A stretch of 64,000 nucleotides of DNA, taken from Pseudomonas lini (GTDB lineage Bacteria; Pseudomonadota; Gammaproteobacteria; Pseudomonadales; Pseudomonadaceae). Below the pieces are notes generated by a model, which saw nothing but the letters and a program-made list of their open reading frames with translations, ran no database searches and was not told where the DNA came from. The translations under genes and the position numbers were made by a program. The stretch lies in contig NZ_JAUSSR010000017.1 of assembly GCF_030812475.1 (NCBI RefSeq), positions 62,001-126,000 of the forward strand. The letters run 5' to 3'. This document shows, piece after piece, positions 17,742 through 26,555 of the stretch; within the stretch, counting starts at the first letter, position 1; every line of letters starts with the position of its first letter.

Positions 17742-18397
17742 CGGATCAGCATGGCCTGGGCGCCTTTGACGACGCTGGCATCGTCGGTGCGTTCGGGCAC
17801 CAGCAAACCACGCTGTACTGCCGGGCGCGCCTCCATGGTCGCCATCCAGCGTTGCAGGGCTGGCAAACCTTCCACGTCGACGCCGGACCACTCGTGGCCA
17901 CGGACCCATGGAAAGGTCGCAATATCGGCGATGCTATACTCGTCCGCCAGGAACTCTACCGCTTGCAGGCGCGTGTCGAGCACTTCATAGAGACGACGGG
18001 TTTCATGCTGGTAACGGTCGATGGCACCCTGCAGTTTCTCCGGGAAATAGCGGAAGAACACGTTGGCCTGCCCCTGCATCGGGCCGATTCCGCCCATCTG
18101 GAACATCAGCCACTGCAGCACCACCGAACGCCCTTTCGGGTCAGTGGGCAGCAGCTTGCCGCTCAGTTCAGCGAGATAAACAAGGATGGCACCGGATTCG
18201 AATACGGCAAAATCGCCATTGGCACGGTCGACAATCGCCGGAATGCGGCCATTGGGATTGATCTTGAGGAAGACCTCGGATTTCTGTTCCTTCTTGTCGA
18301 AACTCAAGGCGTGCACCCTGTAGGGCAAGCCGAGTTCCTCGAGCACGATAGAGACCTTGTGGCCATTCGGGGTCGCAGCGGTGTAGAGATCTATCAT
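17738..18397 (-). CDS. Glutathione S-transferase, YfcG/YghU-like
   Basis: A 219-residue GST with thioredoxin-like N-terminal domain (TAATPNGHKVSIVLEELG at about 6-23, then NPNGRIPAIVD and the ES glutathione-binding pair in VFESGAI) and an all-helical C-terminal domain. The TPNGHK motif is that of the nu-class disulfide-bond oxidoreductases YfcG and YghU. ATG 18397 has GGGAGA upstream. It shares a four-base overlap with the DUF4892 gene and follows two hydrolase genes. Confidence 0.92.
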   Translation of the reverse strand: MIDLYTAATPNGHKVSIVLEELGLPYRVHALSFDKKEQKSEVFLKINPNGRIPAIVDRANGDFAVFESGAILVYLAELSGKLLPTDPKGRSVVLQWLMFQMGGIGPMQGQANVFFRYFPEKLQGAIDRYQHETRRLYEVLDTRLQAVEFLADEYSIADIATFPWVRGHEWSGVDVEGLPALQRWMATMEARPAVQRGLLVPERTDDASVVKGAQAMLIR

Positions 18398-18447
18398 GGT
18401 TGTCTCCCATTTCAACCCGCCCAGCCTCGACAGTTGCCCGGCGCAAG

Positions 18448-19302
18448 TCAAGGAACGGCGAAGAACCGATTGAAACAGTCTGCTACAAGGTCGGCGCCGG
18501 TTGCGTCGTTCAGGTGCAAATGATGGCCGCCAGGCAGCTGTTCACGGCTAAAGGGTAGACGGTCCAGCAGCTCGGAATGTCTGGCGAGCATGCCGTCGGC
18601 GGCGACCACCAGTTTTGCAGGACAGCCGACCCGCTGGACGAAGGCCATCGCTTGTTCGGTGGTCAGACGCAGGGGCGATGGCAATGTCAGACGGTTATCG
18701 GTGCGCCAGGTGTAACCACCCGGTACCGGCATCAGCCCCCGTTGCGCCAACAGCTCGGCGGCTTCGCGACTGACCGCCACCATCCCTTTCATGCGCGCTT
18801 CGATGGCGCGATCGAGGGTGTTGTAGACCGGTTTGCGTTTCTCCCGCAGATCCAGCTGGGCTTGCAGGGCCATGCCCATGCGCTCGGCGGCATTTTCGCC
18901 TTTGTCCGTAGGAGGGATGATGCCGTCGATCAAGGCCAGATGGGTCACCCGCTCCGGCAATGATCCGGCCAGCACCAGGGAAACAATCGCGCCCATCGAG
19001 TGCCCCAGTAACCCGAAGCGTTTCCAGCCCAGTTGTTCGGCCACTTGCAGCACGTCATGGACGTAATCCCAGAGTGCGTAACCGGCGCCCGGGGGGCGAT
19101 GTCCGGAGTGACCGTGACCGGCCATGTCCAAGGCGACGATGCGCAGCCCCTTGAGCTTCGGTGCCAGCCGGGCAAAGCTGTTGGCGTTGTCCAGCCAGCC
19201 GTGCAAGGCAATCACCGGCATCCCGTCCTGCGGTCCGAACAGATGCGCCGCCAATTCAATATGCGGCAGGCTCAGGCGTACTTCTTCGACGACCGGACTC
19301 AT
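18448..19302 (-). CDS. Alpha/beta hydrolase
   Basis: A 284-residue hydrolase: oxyanion region LHGWLDNANSF (about 33-43), nucleophile elbow GHSMGA with Ser at about 104, and the catalytic His in PGGHHLHL near the end. The whole looks like the serine-hydrolase/MhpC type. The product is probably cytoplasmic as there is no signal peptide. Its ATG overlaps the stop of the next upstream hydrolase gene (ATGA), and both lie in the thioesterase-to-GST run. Natural ester or lactone substrate unknown. Confidence 0.92.
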   Translation of the reverse strand: MSPVVEEVRLSLPHIELAAHLFGPQDGMPVIALHGWLDNANSFARLAPKLKGLRIVALDMAGHGHSGHRPPGAGYALWDYVHDVLQVAEQLGWKRFGLLGHSMGAIVSLVLAGSLPERVTHLALIDGIIPPTDKGENAAERMGMALQAQLDLREKRKPVYNTLDRAIEARMKGMVAVSREAAELLAQRGLMPVPGGYTWRTDNRLTLPSPLRLTTEQAMAFVQRVGCPAKLVVAADGMLARHSELLDRLPFSREQLPGGHHLHLNDATGADLVADCFNRFFAVP

Positions 19303-20105
19303 GCACAATCCTGCTGGCGGCGACCTTCCCAGCGACTGAACAGATTCTTCAGCAGCATGGCCGTATCCTGGGGCCGCTCGAGAGGAAACATGTGACCGCC
19401 GGGCATCGTCAGTGACTCGCCCAGGGGCATGCGCCCGACGGAACTGGCGTGATGACGCATGACCACCCGACTCTTGTGCCCACGAACAACCGCCAACGGC
19501 ACTTTCAGCTGCCACGCCCGGCCAGGGCTGGTGTGGGGCACGCCGCGATAGATGCTGATCTCCGTGGCCGGGTCGAAGCGCAGCCGCAGCTTGTCGCCAA
19601 CCTTGTGCAAACCGTGTTGCAGATAAGCATCGAAGCATTCCGGGTCGAAACTTCGGAACAAGGTCTTTCCGGCGAAATACGCTCGCGCAGCCTCGAGATC
19701 GGCGAACTCTTCGCGACGGCCGAGGGTACGGCCCGCCGGCGTCAGGCGATCGATGAAACCGAAGCGCTTGGCGGCGCGGATGACCCATTGATCGGCACGG
19801 GTCAGCACGGGTGAATCGAGCATGACCACCCCGCGATACAGCTCGGGGCAACGCAGGGCCGCATGCAAATGCAACACTCCGCCGAAGGAATGTCCGACAC
19901 CCCACACCGGCTCTGGTTGCTGCTGGAGGTGATGAATCAACTCGTCGACCAGGTTGTGCCAATTGTCGTCCGCCGGGAAACGCGGATCGTGGGCATGCTG
20001 CTCCAGATGCGTCACCCGATACTCGGGCGCCAGCGCCGCAAACAATTTGCCGTAGGTGCCCGAAGGAAAACCATTGGCGTGGGCGAAGAATATCTGTTGC
20101 GACAT
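19299..20105 (-). CDS. Alpha/beta hydrolase
   Basis: A 268-residue hydrolase beginning SQQIFFAHANGFPSGTY, with nucleophile elbow GHSFGG (about Ser92-93), a conserved LDSPV strand and the catalytic His in MPGGHMFPLERP near the C-terminus. It is a different subfamily from its downstream neighbour. The frame is open back to 20276; ATG 20105 is chosen as it starts directly before the first strand. First of two coupled hydrolase genes; substrate unknown. Confidence 0.92.
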   Translation of the reverse strand: MSQQIFFAHANGFPSGTYGKLFAALAPEYRVTHLEQHAHDPRFPADDNWHNLVDELIHHLQQQPEPVWGVGHSFGGVLHLHAALRCPELYRGVVMLDSPVLTRADQWVIRAAKRFGFIDRLTPAGRTLGRREEFADLEAARAYFAGKTLFRSFDPECFDAYLQHGLHKVGDKLRLRFDPATEISIYRGVPHTSPGRAWQLKVPLAVVRGHKSRVVMRHHASSVGRMPLGESLTMPGGHMFPLERPQDTAMLLKNLFSRWEGRRQQDCA

Positions 20106-20276
20106 ACAGGCAAATCCATGAGCGAGACCAGGCGATGATTGTCCGTAAGACGAGGTCCTACAGCAATGACCGAAACTGTCAGCAATGGTGGTAGGAAATG
20201 TCGCCAATATCAAAAGACCGCAAGGGTGCGCGATGTAGGAACTGCCACAGGCTGCGTTCTTTTGATCTTTCACCAT

Positions 20277-20720
20277 TCAACGCGCTGGCGGATTCTCACC
20301 CAATGGCACCACTGCCATGGTCAATCGTGAGATGCAACTGGACTTGCCCTCATCGCTGGTCAGCCGGATGTCCCAGACATGGGTCGTACGTCCAATGTGA
20401 ATCGCCCTGGCTACCGCTGTCACTCGCCCCGTGCGCAAGCCACGCAAATGATTGGCGTTGATCTCCAGGCCCACGCAATAAAACCTGCTGGTATCGATGC
20501 ACAGGTAACTGGCCATGGAACCGACGGTTTCGGCCAGTACCACCGAGGCGCCGCCGTGCAGCAGGCCGTAAGGCTGGTGGGTGCGGTGGTCGACGACCAT
20601 GCTGGCGGTCAGGGACGCTTCATCGAAGTCTTCGAAGCGGATATCCAGCACTTCGCCGATGGTATTTTTCTGGAGTGCGTTCAACTGCTCGATGTTGGGA
20701 GTGGTACGCCACAAACTCAT
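20277..20720 (-). CDS. Hotdog-fold thioesterase (PaaI/YdiI type)
   Basis: A 147-residue acyl-CoA thioesterase with the active-site helix HGGASVVLAETVGSMAS (about 55-71; the acid residue is the Glu after LA) and a conserved VGLEINANHLR strand. Members cleave aromatic or medium-chain acyl-CoAs; YdiI acts on 1,4-dihydroxy-2-naphthoyl-CoA. It heads the same-strand series of two hydrolases, GST and DUF4892, though a 171-base gap follows it. Confidence 0.92.
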   Translation of the reverse strand: MSLWRTTPNIEQLNALQKNTIGEVLDIRFEDFDEASLTASMVVDHRTHQPYGLLHGGASVVLAETVGSMASYLCIDTSRFYCVGLEINANHLRGLRTGRVTAVARAIHIGRTTHVWDIRLTSDEGKSSCISRLTMAVVPLGENPPAR

Positions 20721-20804
20721 GCTGACATCCTTTGCTGGTTTTTATTCATCACCGATCCTGCCACAGCACCGTCTCGCTGCGCTTGCAGCACCGCCAACCC
20801 TATC

Positions 20805-20894
20805 CTGTGGGAGCGTGGCTTGCCCGCGATGGCATCAACGCGGTTTACCATGACGCCGCGGTGGCTGCATCGCGGGCAAGCCTCGCTCCCCCAG
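20805..20894. repeat. Degenerate REP pair
   Basis: CTGTGGGAGCGTGGCTTGCC plus CGCGATGG, and inverted CATCGCGGGCAAGCCTCGCTCCC. The arms are matched to each other but differ from the main GGGCTTGCCC family by the same change (GTGGC/GCCTC). Paired changes suggest the hairpin is kept by selection or copied as a unit. Confidence 0.75.
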
Positions 20895-20906
20895 GGGCAG
20901 GGTCAT

Positions 20907-21362
20907 TCATCCAGGGTGTTTGATGCCGTTGAGCTTCATCGCGCCAGCCAGCGGTCCTTCGCCTTCAAGCTCGGCAAGGCCGGCGGTAGGGACCCTCTCC
21001 GGGTCCTGCACATGGCCATTCTGAAGGTAGCCCAAAAGGTTGCCCACCAGCGGGTTGTGACTGACCAGCAGCGCATGATCGACGGACACCAATTGCTCCG
21101 CCACCGTTTGCGGGCGGTAGTCGGGTGTCAGCCATTCGACGGTGCGGATTTCAGGTAGAAAGCCCAGCGCTTCACGGACCAGCATGGCGGTTTCCTGCGC
21201 TCGCAGGAAAGGACTGGCATAAATGGCGGTGAGCGGCTGGCCGATCAATTCGGCGGCAGTGCGCAATACCTCTTCACGTCCCTTGACGGTCAAGGCCCGC
21301 TCGGAGTCCGGACGCGTACCGTGTGGCTCGGCTTCACCATGACGCAATACCCAGAGTTTCAT
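20907..21362 (-). CDS. sixA: Phosphohistidine phosphatase SixA
   Basis: A 151-residue histidine phosphatase with the catalytic LRHGEAE at about 5-11, ASPFLRAQETA near 50-60 and the second catalytic His in SHNPLVGNLLGY near 98-109. In E. coli SixA removes phosphate from the HPt domain of ArcB and from NPr. HPt-containing kinases such as GacS exist here, so a target of that type is conceivable. Start overlaps the DUF4389 stop by four bases. Confidence 0.93.
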   Translation of the reverse strand: MKLWVLRHGEAEPHGTRPDSERALTVKGREEVLRTAAELIGQPLTAIYASPFLRAQETAMLVREALGFLPEIRTVEWLTPDYRPQTVAEQLVSVDHALLVSHNPLVGNLLGYLQNGHVQDPERVPTAGLAELEGEGPLAGAMKLNGIKHPG

Positions 21363-21706
21363 AATTTCGGTTCCTCATCTCGAACCGGATGCGGTGCGGG
21401 CGCCACAACGTGTGGCGCTTCACCTTCCGGCGTACGCGGCGTCGGCCAGTCCGCGAACGGCCAAGGCTTCTGGTCGCTGTGAAAAGTGCCGAAACGACCG
21501 ATCTGCGCCAGGAACTGGCTCAGGCTGTCGCCGAAGTTCATCAGGCTGGCGCTCGGGGCGCCATAGATCAAACGATAGATCAGTTGGACCAGCACCACCG
21601 CGCCGAGGATGAATTGCGCCACTTGCCACACCAGCAAAAAGACGATCATCCACAACACGCGCAGCAGGATGGATTCGTACCTGGCTTCCGATTTCGGATC
21701 GTTCAT
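21359..21706 (-). CDS. DUF4389 membrane protein
   Basis: A 115-residue protein with one long or two close hydrophobic segments at about 13-45 (ILLRVLWMIVFLLVWQVAQF...), then a cytoplasmic tail rich in Pro. It matches the DUF4389 family, which has no known role. ATG 21706 begins MNDPKSEARYESI after TTGTCAATTGAG-type spacing from gpsA. It lies between gpsA and sixA and is coupled to sixA by an ATGA overlap. Confidence 0.88.
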   Translation of the reverse strand: MNDPKSEARYESILLRVLWMIVFLLVWQVAQFILGAVVLVQLIYRLIYGAPSASLMNFGDSLSQFLAQIGRFGTFHSDQKPWPFADWPTPRTPEGEAPHVVAPAPHPVRDEEPKL

Positions 21707-21737
21707 GTCTTGCTCCCTGCCCTTGTCAATTGAGTGC

Positions 21738-22763
21738 TCAGTTGAAACCACTGGTGGAAATAAAGTCGACGTCGGTTTTCGGCTCGGCACGCATCAGTAG
21801 ACCGATCACCTGCTCCAGCGTGCGCCCTTCGAACAGGATGGCATGAAGTCCGGCGACCAGCGGCATATACACGCCAACTTCCTGGGCCTTGGCCTTGAGC
21901 ACTTTCAGAGTGTTGACGCCTTCGGCCACCTCGCCCAGACGGGTCACCGCATCTTCCAGGCTCAACCCCTGGCCCAGAGCGAACCCGACCTGGTAGTTGC
22001 GGCTTTTCGGCGAGGAACAGGTGACGATCAAATCACCCACGCCCGCCAGCCCGAGGAACGTCATGGGGTTTGCGCCCTGATTCACCGCGAAGCGGGTCAT
22101 TTCCGCCAGCGCCCGGGTAATCAACATGCTCTTGGTGTTTTCCCCCATGCCCAGCGCCACCGCCATGCCGGCGATGATCGCGTAGACGTTTTTCAGCGCC
22201 CCGCCCAACTCCACGCCGAAGCGGTCGGCGCTGGCGTAGACACGAAAGGTGCGCCCGTGCAGCGCGGCCTGGACCTGTTGGCAAAGGTCTTCGTCTTCGC
22301 TGGCGACCACCGTGGCGGTCAAGGCGTGTTCGGCGATTTCACGGGCCAGGTTCGGCCCCGACAATACACCGATGCGCGCTTGCGGGGCGATCTCCTCGAG
22401 GATTTCGCTCATCAGCTTGAAGGTGTGAGCCTCTATGCCTTTGGTCAGGCTCACCAGCAATTTGCCGCGCAAACGTTCGGCATGGGGTGCCAGCACCGAG
22501 CGCAACGCGCTGGACGGCAGCGCCACGAAACTCAGGTCGCAGGCTTCCAGGGTGGCTTGCAGGTCGGTGACCGCTTCCACGGCTGGCAGAATCTTGATGC
22601 CTTTGAGGTAGCGCGGGTTTTCGCGGTTGACCCGAATGGCCTCGGCCTGCTCGGGGTCACGCATCCACAGCCGCACCTGATGCCCGTTCTCGGCCAGCAA
22701 ATTAGCCACGGCGGTACCAAAACTTCCGCCTCCCAGGACCGCAATCGGGCGCTGTTCAGTCAT
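21738..22763 (-). CDS. gpsA: Glycerol-3-phosphate dehydrogenase [NAD(P)+]
   Basis: A 341-residue enzyme that makes sn-glycerol 3-phosphate from DHAP for phospholipid synthesis. Rossmann loop AVLGGGSFGTA (about 9-19), the conserved SLTKGIE (about 108-114), SGPNLAREI, and the active-site lysine in GALKNVYAI are all present. Length is normal. It heads a run gpsA-DUF4389-sixA on the minus strand. ATG 22763 is chosen; the frame upstream to 22841 has no family match. Confidence 0.97.
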   Translation of the reverse strand: MTEQRPIAVLGGGSFGTAVANLLAENGHQVRLWMRDPEQAEAIRVNRENPRYLKGIKILPAVEAVTDLQATLEACDLSFVALPSSALRSVLAPHAERLRGKLLVSLTKGIEAHTFKLMSEILEEIAPQARIGVLSGPNLAREIAEHALTATVVASEDEDLCQQVQAALHGRTFRVYASADRFGVELGGALKNVYAIIAGMAVALGMGENTKSMLITRALAEMTRFAVNQGANPMTFLGLAGVGDLIVTCSSPKSRNYQVGFALGQGLSLEDAVTRLGEVAEGVNTLKVLKAKAQEVGVYMPLVAGLHAILFEGRTLEQVIGLLMRAEPKTDVDFISTSGFN

Positions 22764-22959
22764 ATGCAATCCGTTAATCCATAGCAGTGGCGATGTCGGC
22801 ATTATACGGAGCCGTCCAGTGGCGGCCAGTCCCTGGCTCAATTACCGGCACTTGTCTGAAGAAGACCAATAAATCCACGGAAAATGCCGCCATCGTGACT
22901 GGAAAAGTCGAGCGGCTCGGTTAACATGCGCGCCAACTGTTCGCTATCAAGGACGTGTC

Positions 22960-23883
22960 GTGTCGCCTGGCTCTCCATCACCCCTTGGCCACCTGCTGGC
23001 CGGACTATGCCTGGCACTCAGTGGTTTACTGTGCAGCCTGCCGAGCCGGGCCGCCGATATTCTGTTGACCGCCGCCCATGATAGCCCGGCGGTGCAATCC
23101 TTCACCCAGGCCCTGGGCGGGTTGCGACCTGCGGACAATGTGCGCTTCCAGGCACTGCCCAGGCTGCCGGCACCGGGCAAACTGCCTGCCGGCACCCGTT
23201 TGATCCTGCTTGACCTGCCGAGTCTCGACTGGCGCCTGCAAGAGGCCCAAGGCCCGGCGACACTGGTATTGCGCATCAGCCGCCTGCAAGCGCGCCAACG
23301 CCTGGGTGCCACCTTGCCCGCCCGCTTGAGCCTGCTGTGGAGCGACCCGCCGCTGGATCGGCAATTGCGCCTGACCGGTATTCTTCTACCCCAGGCCCGA
23401 CGCATCGGCGTGCTCTACGACAGTCAGAGTGAGTTTCTCTTGGAGGAGCTGCGCCAGGCAGCCTCGCCGCTCGGCCTTGAAATCGTCACCAAGCGCTGGG
23501 ACAACACCAGTGACAGCCGCCCGCTGCAGTCTTTGTTGAACAACAGCGACATGCTGCTGGGACTCGACGATCCCGATGTGTTCAACGCCAAAACCGCGAA
23601 AAACCTGTTGCTCAGCAGCTACGCACGACAGCTGGCGCTGATCGGCCCCAATGCCGGGTTCGTCAAGGCCGGGAGCCTGGCCAGCACCTACAGCGACCAG
23701 GGCGACTGGCTGTCGACGCTTGACACGCTGCTCGACCAGCCACCGGCCGACTGGCCACGCGCGCACTACCCGCAACGCTTCCAGGTCTTGTGTAATCCGC
23801 AAGTGGCTCGTTCATTAGGTATTGAACAGATAGATGAAGCCTCTGTCGCAGCGCAATTGGCCGCAGGAGAAAGCCCCCCATGA
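22960..23883 (+). CDS. Periplasmic ABC-substrate-binding-like protein
   Basis: A 307-residue protein with an N-terminal signal peptide (about 1-31, ending SLPSRAA) and a type-1 periplasmic binding fold resembling the ABC_sub_bind (tryptophan/tyrosine-type) family: IGVLYDSQSEFLLEEL at about 146-161 and DMLLGLDDPDVFN near 200. No permease or ATPase is nearby. The four-base overlap with the hybrid kinase gene suggests it serves that kinase as a periplasmic sensor partner. GTG 22960 has AAGGA upstream at eight bases. Confidence 0.78.
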   Translation: MSPGSPSPLGHLLAGLCLALSGLLCSLPSRAADILLTAAHDSPAVQSFTQALGGLRPADNVRFQALPRLPAPGKLPAGTRLILLDLPSLDWRLQEAQGPATLVLRISRLQARQRLGATLPARLSLLWSDPPLDRQLRLTGILLPQARRIGVLYDSQSEFLLEELRQAASPLGLEIVTKRWDNTSDSRPLQSLLNNSDMLLGLDDPDVFNAKTAKNLLLSSYARQLALIGPNAGFVKAGSLASTYSDQGDWLSTLDTLLDQPPADWPRAHYPQRFQVLCNPQVARSLGIEQIDEASVAAQLAAGESPP

Positions 23884-25781
23884 CTTTCCATCGTCGCTGG
23901 GACATCAGCACCCGCACGCAAATCATCAGCCTCGGCCCTGCTCTGTTGCTGACGTTGCTGTTGATCAGTTTCTTCACCTTCGTGCGAATCCAGGACCTGC
24001 GCCAGGAGCTCAACCACACCGGTCAGTTGATTGCCAACCAGCTGGCGCCGGCCACTGAATACGGGGTGATTTCAGGCAACAACGAGGTGCTCGACAGTTT
24101 GCTCAAGGCCACGCTGGCCACGCCCAATGTGCGCTTCCTGGAAGTTCAGGACAGCGCCAACCGGATTCTGGTGTACGTCGAACAACCGTCCGAAACCCAC
24201 ACCCGGTCGCATCAGGTCGAAGTCTTCCAGGCCCCGGTGCGACTGCAACGCATTGCGCTGCACAACGACTTTTTCCAGGGCAGCAAAGCCCTTGGCACCT
24301 TGTCCACCGAGGATTATCTGGGCCGGGTCATTGTCGGCCTGTCCAACGATGCCTTCAGCCAGCGCCAACAGGAAATCCTGTTCAAGGCCGGGATTCTGGC
24401 ATTGTTCGCCCTGCTGTTTACTTTTCTGATCGCCCGACGCCTGGCGGGTAGCCTGTCGCAGCCGCTGCGCGACATTGGCAATGCGGTCAAGGCGATCCAG
24501 GACGGCGACTACAAAACCCCGCTGCCCATCGTCGACGACACTGAACTCGGGGCACTGTCGCAACACATCAACAACCTCGCCAGCGGACTCGAACAAGCCA
24601 GCCGCGAACAGCACCAGGCGATGGCCCAGTTGATCCAGACCCGCGAAGAGGCGGAAAAGGCCAACAACGCCAAATCCGACTTTCTCGCGATGATGAGCCA
24701 TGAACTGCGCACCCCGATGAATGGCGTAATGGGCATGTTGCAACTGCTGGAAACCACCGAGCTGACCGAGGAACAGCTCGAATATGCGGCACTGGCGTCG
24801 GAGTCCACCGAACACCTGCTCAAGGTCATCAACGATATTCTCGACTTCTCGCGCATCGAGCGCTCGGAGTTGGAGCTGGAGCACATTCCGTTCAACCTCG
24901 CGGACCTGATCGGCAGTTGCGCCCAGGCGTTCTCGCACAGCGCGGCGCAACGCGGGCTGGAGCTGGCACTGCTGACGCCCGAGAACATGCGCGTGCTGCA
25001 GGTTCAGGGCGACCCTACGCGGATCCGACAGATCCTGGTCAACCTGGTCGGTAACGCCCTGAAGTTCACCGAGCGCGGTCGCGTCACCATCGAGCCGCAA
25101 TGGCAATCGCTGGATCACGAACTGCTCTGGTTTACCTGTACGGTGCGGGACAGCGGGATCGGTATTTCCAACGAAATCCTGGAATCGATGTTCAATGCCT
25201 TTCAGCAGGCCGACAGTTCCATTTCAAGGCGCTATGGCGGCACCGGGCTGGGCCTTCCCATCGCCCGCACTTTGGCCGAGCGCATGGGCGGCACCTTGCG
25301 TGCCCAGAGCGAAGAAGGGCGCGGCTCGGTGTTCACGCTGGAAATCCCGCTAGCGCTTTATAAACAGACGCTGCCGATACTGACCCCACGGACGTCAGCC
25401 GGCACGGGTGATGGCGGCGGGCGCAACGTGCTGCTGGTCGAGGACAATCCGGTCAATCAGACCGTTATCGAGGCAATGTTGCGCAGCCTGGGCTTTACTG
25501 TCAGCGTCGCGACGGATGGCGCGCAAGCGGTGCGCTGTGCCGAGAGTCTGATTTTCGAAGCGATCCTGATGGATTGCCGATTGCCGATCATCGATGGCTA
25601 CGAGGCGACCCGACAGATTCGCCAATTGCCCGGCTGTGCGGGCTTGCCCATCATCGCCCTGACCGCCAATGCCTTGCAGGGTGACCGGGAAGCCTGTTTA
25701 TCAGCGGGAATGAACGATTACCTGGCCAAGCCCTTCAAACGTACCGATTTGCAGCAGATTCTGCAGCGATGGGTGCGGTAG
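23880..25781 (+). CDS. Hybrid sensor histidine kinase, PA1611-like
   Basis: A 633-residue membrane kinase: TM1 about 17-38, periplasmic domain 39-165, TM2 about 168-187, HAMP, HisKA with His274 in MMSHELRTPMNG, HATPase (DSGIGI, GGTGLGLPIA) and a receiver with Asp565 in ILMDCRLP. There is no HPt domain, so phosphotransfer needs a separate HPt protein. Domain order and position directly before fabA-fabB match PA1611 of P. aeruginosa, which binds RetS and feeds the HptB/GacS network. The orthology is inferred from this context. It is coupled to a periplasmic-binding-like gene upstream. Confidence 0.9.
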   Translation: MTFHRRWDISTRTQIISLGPALLLTLLLISFFTFVRIQDLRQELNHTGQLIANQLAPATEYGVISGNNEVLDSLLKATLATPNVRFLEVQDSANRILVYVEQPSETHTRSHQVEVFQAPVRLQRIALHNDFFQGSKALGTLSTEDYLGRVIVGLSNDAFSQRQQEILFKAGILALFALLFTFLIARRLAGSLSQPLRDIGNAVKAIQDGDYKTPLPIVDDTELGALSQHINNLASGLEQASREQHQAMAQLIQTREEAEKANNAKSDFLAMMSHELRTPMNGVMGMLQLLETTELTEEQLEYAALASESTEHLLKVINDILDFSRIERSELELEHIPFNLADLIGSCAQAFSHSAAQRGLELALLTPENMRVLQVQGDPTRIRQILVNLVGNALKFTERGRVTIEPQWQSLDHELLWFTCTVRDSGIGISNEILESMFNAFQQADSSISRRYGGTGLGLPIARTLAERMGGTLRAQSEEGRGSVFTLEIPLALYKQTLPILTPRTSAGTGDGGGRNVLLVEDNPVNQTVIEAMLRSLGFTVSVATDGAQAVRCAESLIFEAILMDCRLPIIDGYEATRQIRQLPGCAGLPIIALTANALQGDREACLSAGMNDYLAKPFKRTDLQQILQRWVR

Positions 25782-25879
25782 TGCAGGCCTTTCGGCTATC
25801 TGCGACTGGCGTGAAAGGCGAAAGTGCGGCAGTCTTAGGCACCCGAACGGGCCCGAAAAGGGGCTTGAATAAAAATTTC

Positions 25880-25897
25880 AGTGCACAAGTGTACATT
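25880..25897. promoter_or_regulatory. Palindromic operator upstream of fabA
   Basis: AGTGCACA and TGTACATT flank a two-base centre (imperfect dyad, 6 of 8 pairs symmetric), 132 bases before the fabA ATG. A TTGAAT at 25865-25870 could be the -35. The layout and TGNNCA half-sites resemble operators of the TetR-type fatty acid regulators DesT (P. aeruginosa) and FabR (E. coli), which act on fabA-fabB. No such regulator gene is in the window. Confidence 0.55.
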
Positions 25898-26028
25898 CGT
25901 GTCCTTGGTGCTGTGACTTTCACCACAACGCAATAGTCTATGAGTAGGCTGCCGACTCGAGGCATGAACGCTTCGACCGGCCGGGAAGATTTGCCCCACC
26001 TGCCGCACGGGACTATTGAGGAGCTCGC

Positions 26029-26544
26029 ATGACCAAACAAAACGCCTTTACCCGGGAAGACCTGCTGCGCTGCAGTCGCGGTGAGCTGTTCGGCCCAGGT
26101 AACGCGCAACTGCCCGCCCCGAACATGCTGATGGTCGATCGCATCACCCTGATCAGCGAAGAAGGCGGCAAGTACGGCAAAGGTGAATTGGTCGCCGAGC
26201 TGGATATCACTCCGGATCTGTGGTTTTTCGCCTGTCACTTTGAAGGCGACCCGGTGATGCCAGGCTGCCTGGGCCTCGACGCCATGTGGCAATTGGTCGG
26301 TTTCTTCCTTGGCTGGCAAGGTCTGCCGGGCCGCGGCCGCGCCCTGGGTTCGGGCGAAGTGAAGTTCTTTGGTCAGGTTCTGCCGACCGCGAAGAAAGTG
26401 ACCTATAACATTCATATCAAGCGCGTCCTCAAAGGCAAGCTGAACCTGGCCATTGCCGATGGTTCGGTGACTGTCGACGGTCGCGAGATCTATACCGCCG
26501 AAGGCCTCCGGGTCGGCGTTTTCACCTCCACTGACAACTTCTAA
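26029..26544 (+). CDS. fabA: 3-hydroxydecanoyl-ACP dehydratase/isomerase
   Basis: A 171-residue hotdog enzyme that dehydrates 3-hydroxydecanoyl-ACP and isomerises trans-2- to cis-3-decenoyl-ACP, the branch point for anaerobic unsaturated fatty acids. Active-site His in FACHFEGDPVMPGCLGLDAM (about 67-86) and the paired Asp84-type residue are present. It lies 11 bases before fabB; the two form the usual fabA-fabB operon. A possible operator lies upstream at 25880. Confidence 0.98.
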   Translation: MTKQNAFTREDLLRCSRGELFGPGNAQLPAPNMLMVDRITLISEEGGKYGKGELVAELDITPDLWFFACHFEGDPVMPGCLGLDAMWQLVGFFLGWQGLPGRGRALGSGEVKFFGQVLPTAKKVTYNIHIKRVLKGKLNLAIADGSVTVDGREIYTAEGLRVGVFTSTDNF

Positions 26545-26555
26545 GGGTTATCCGC

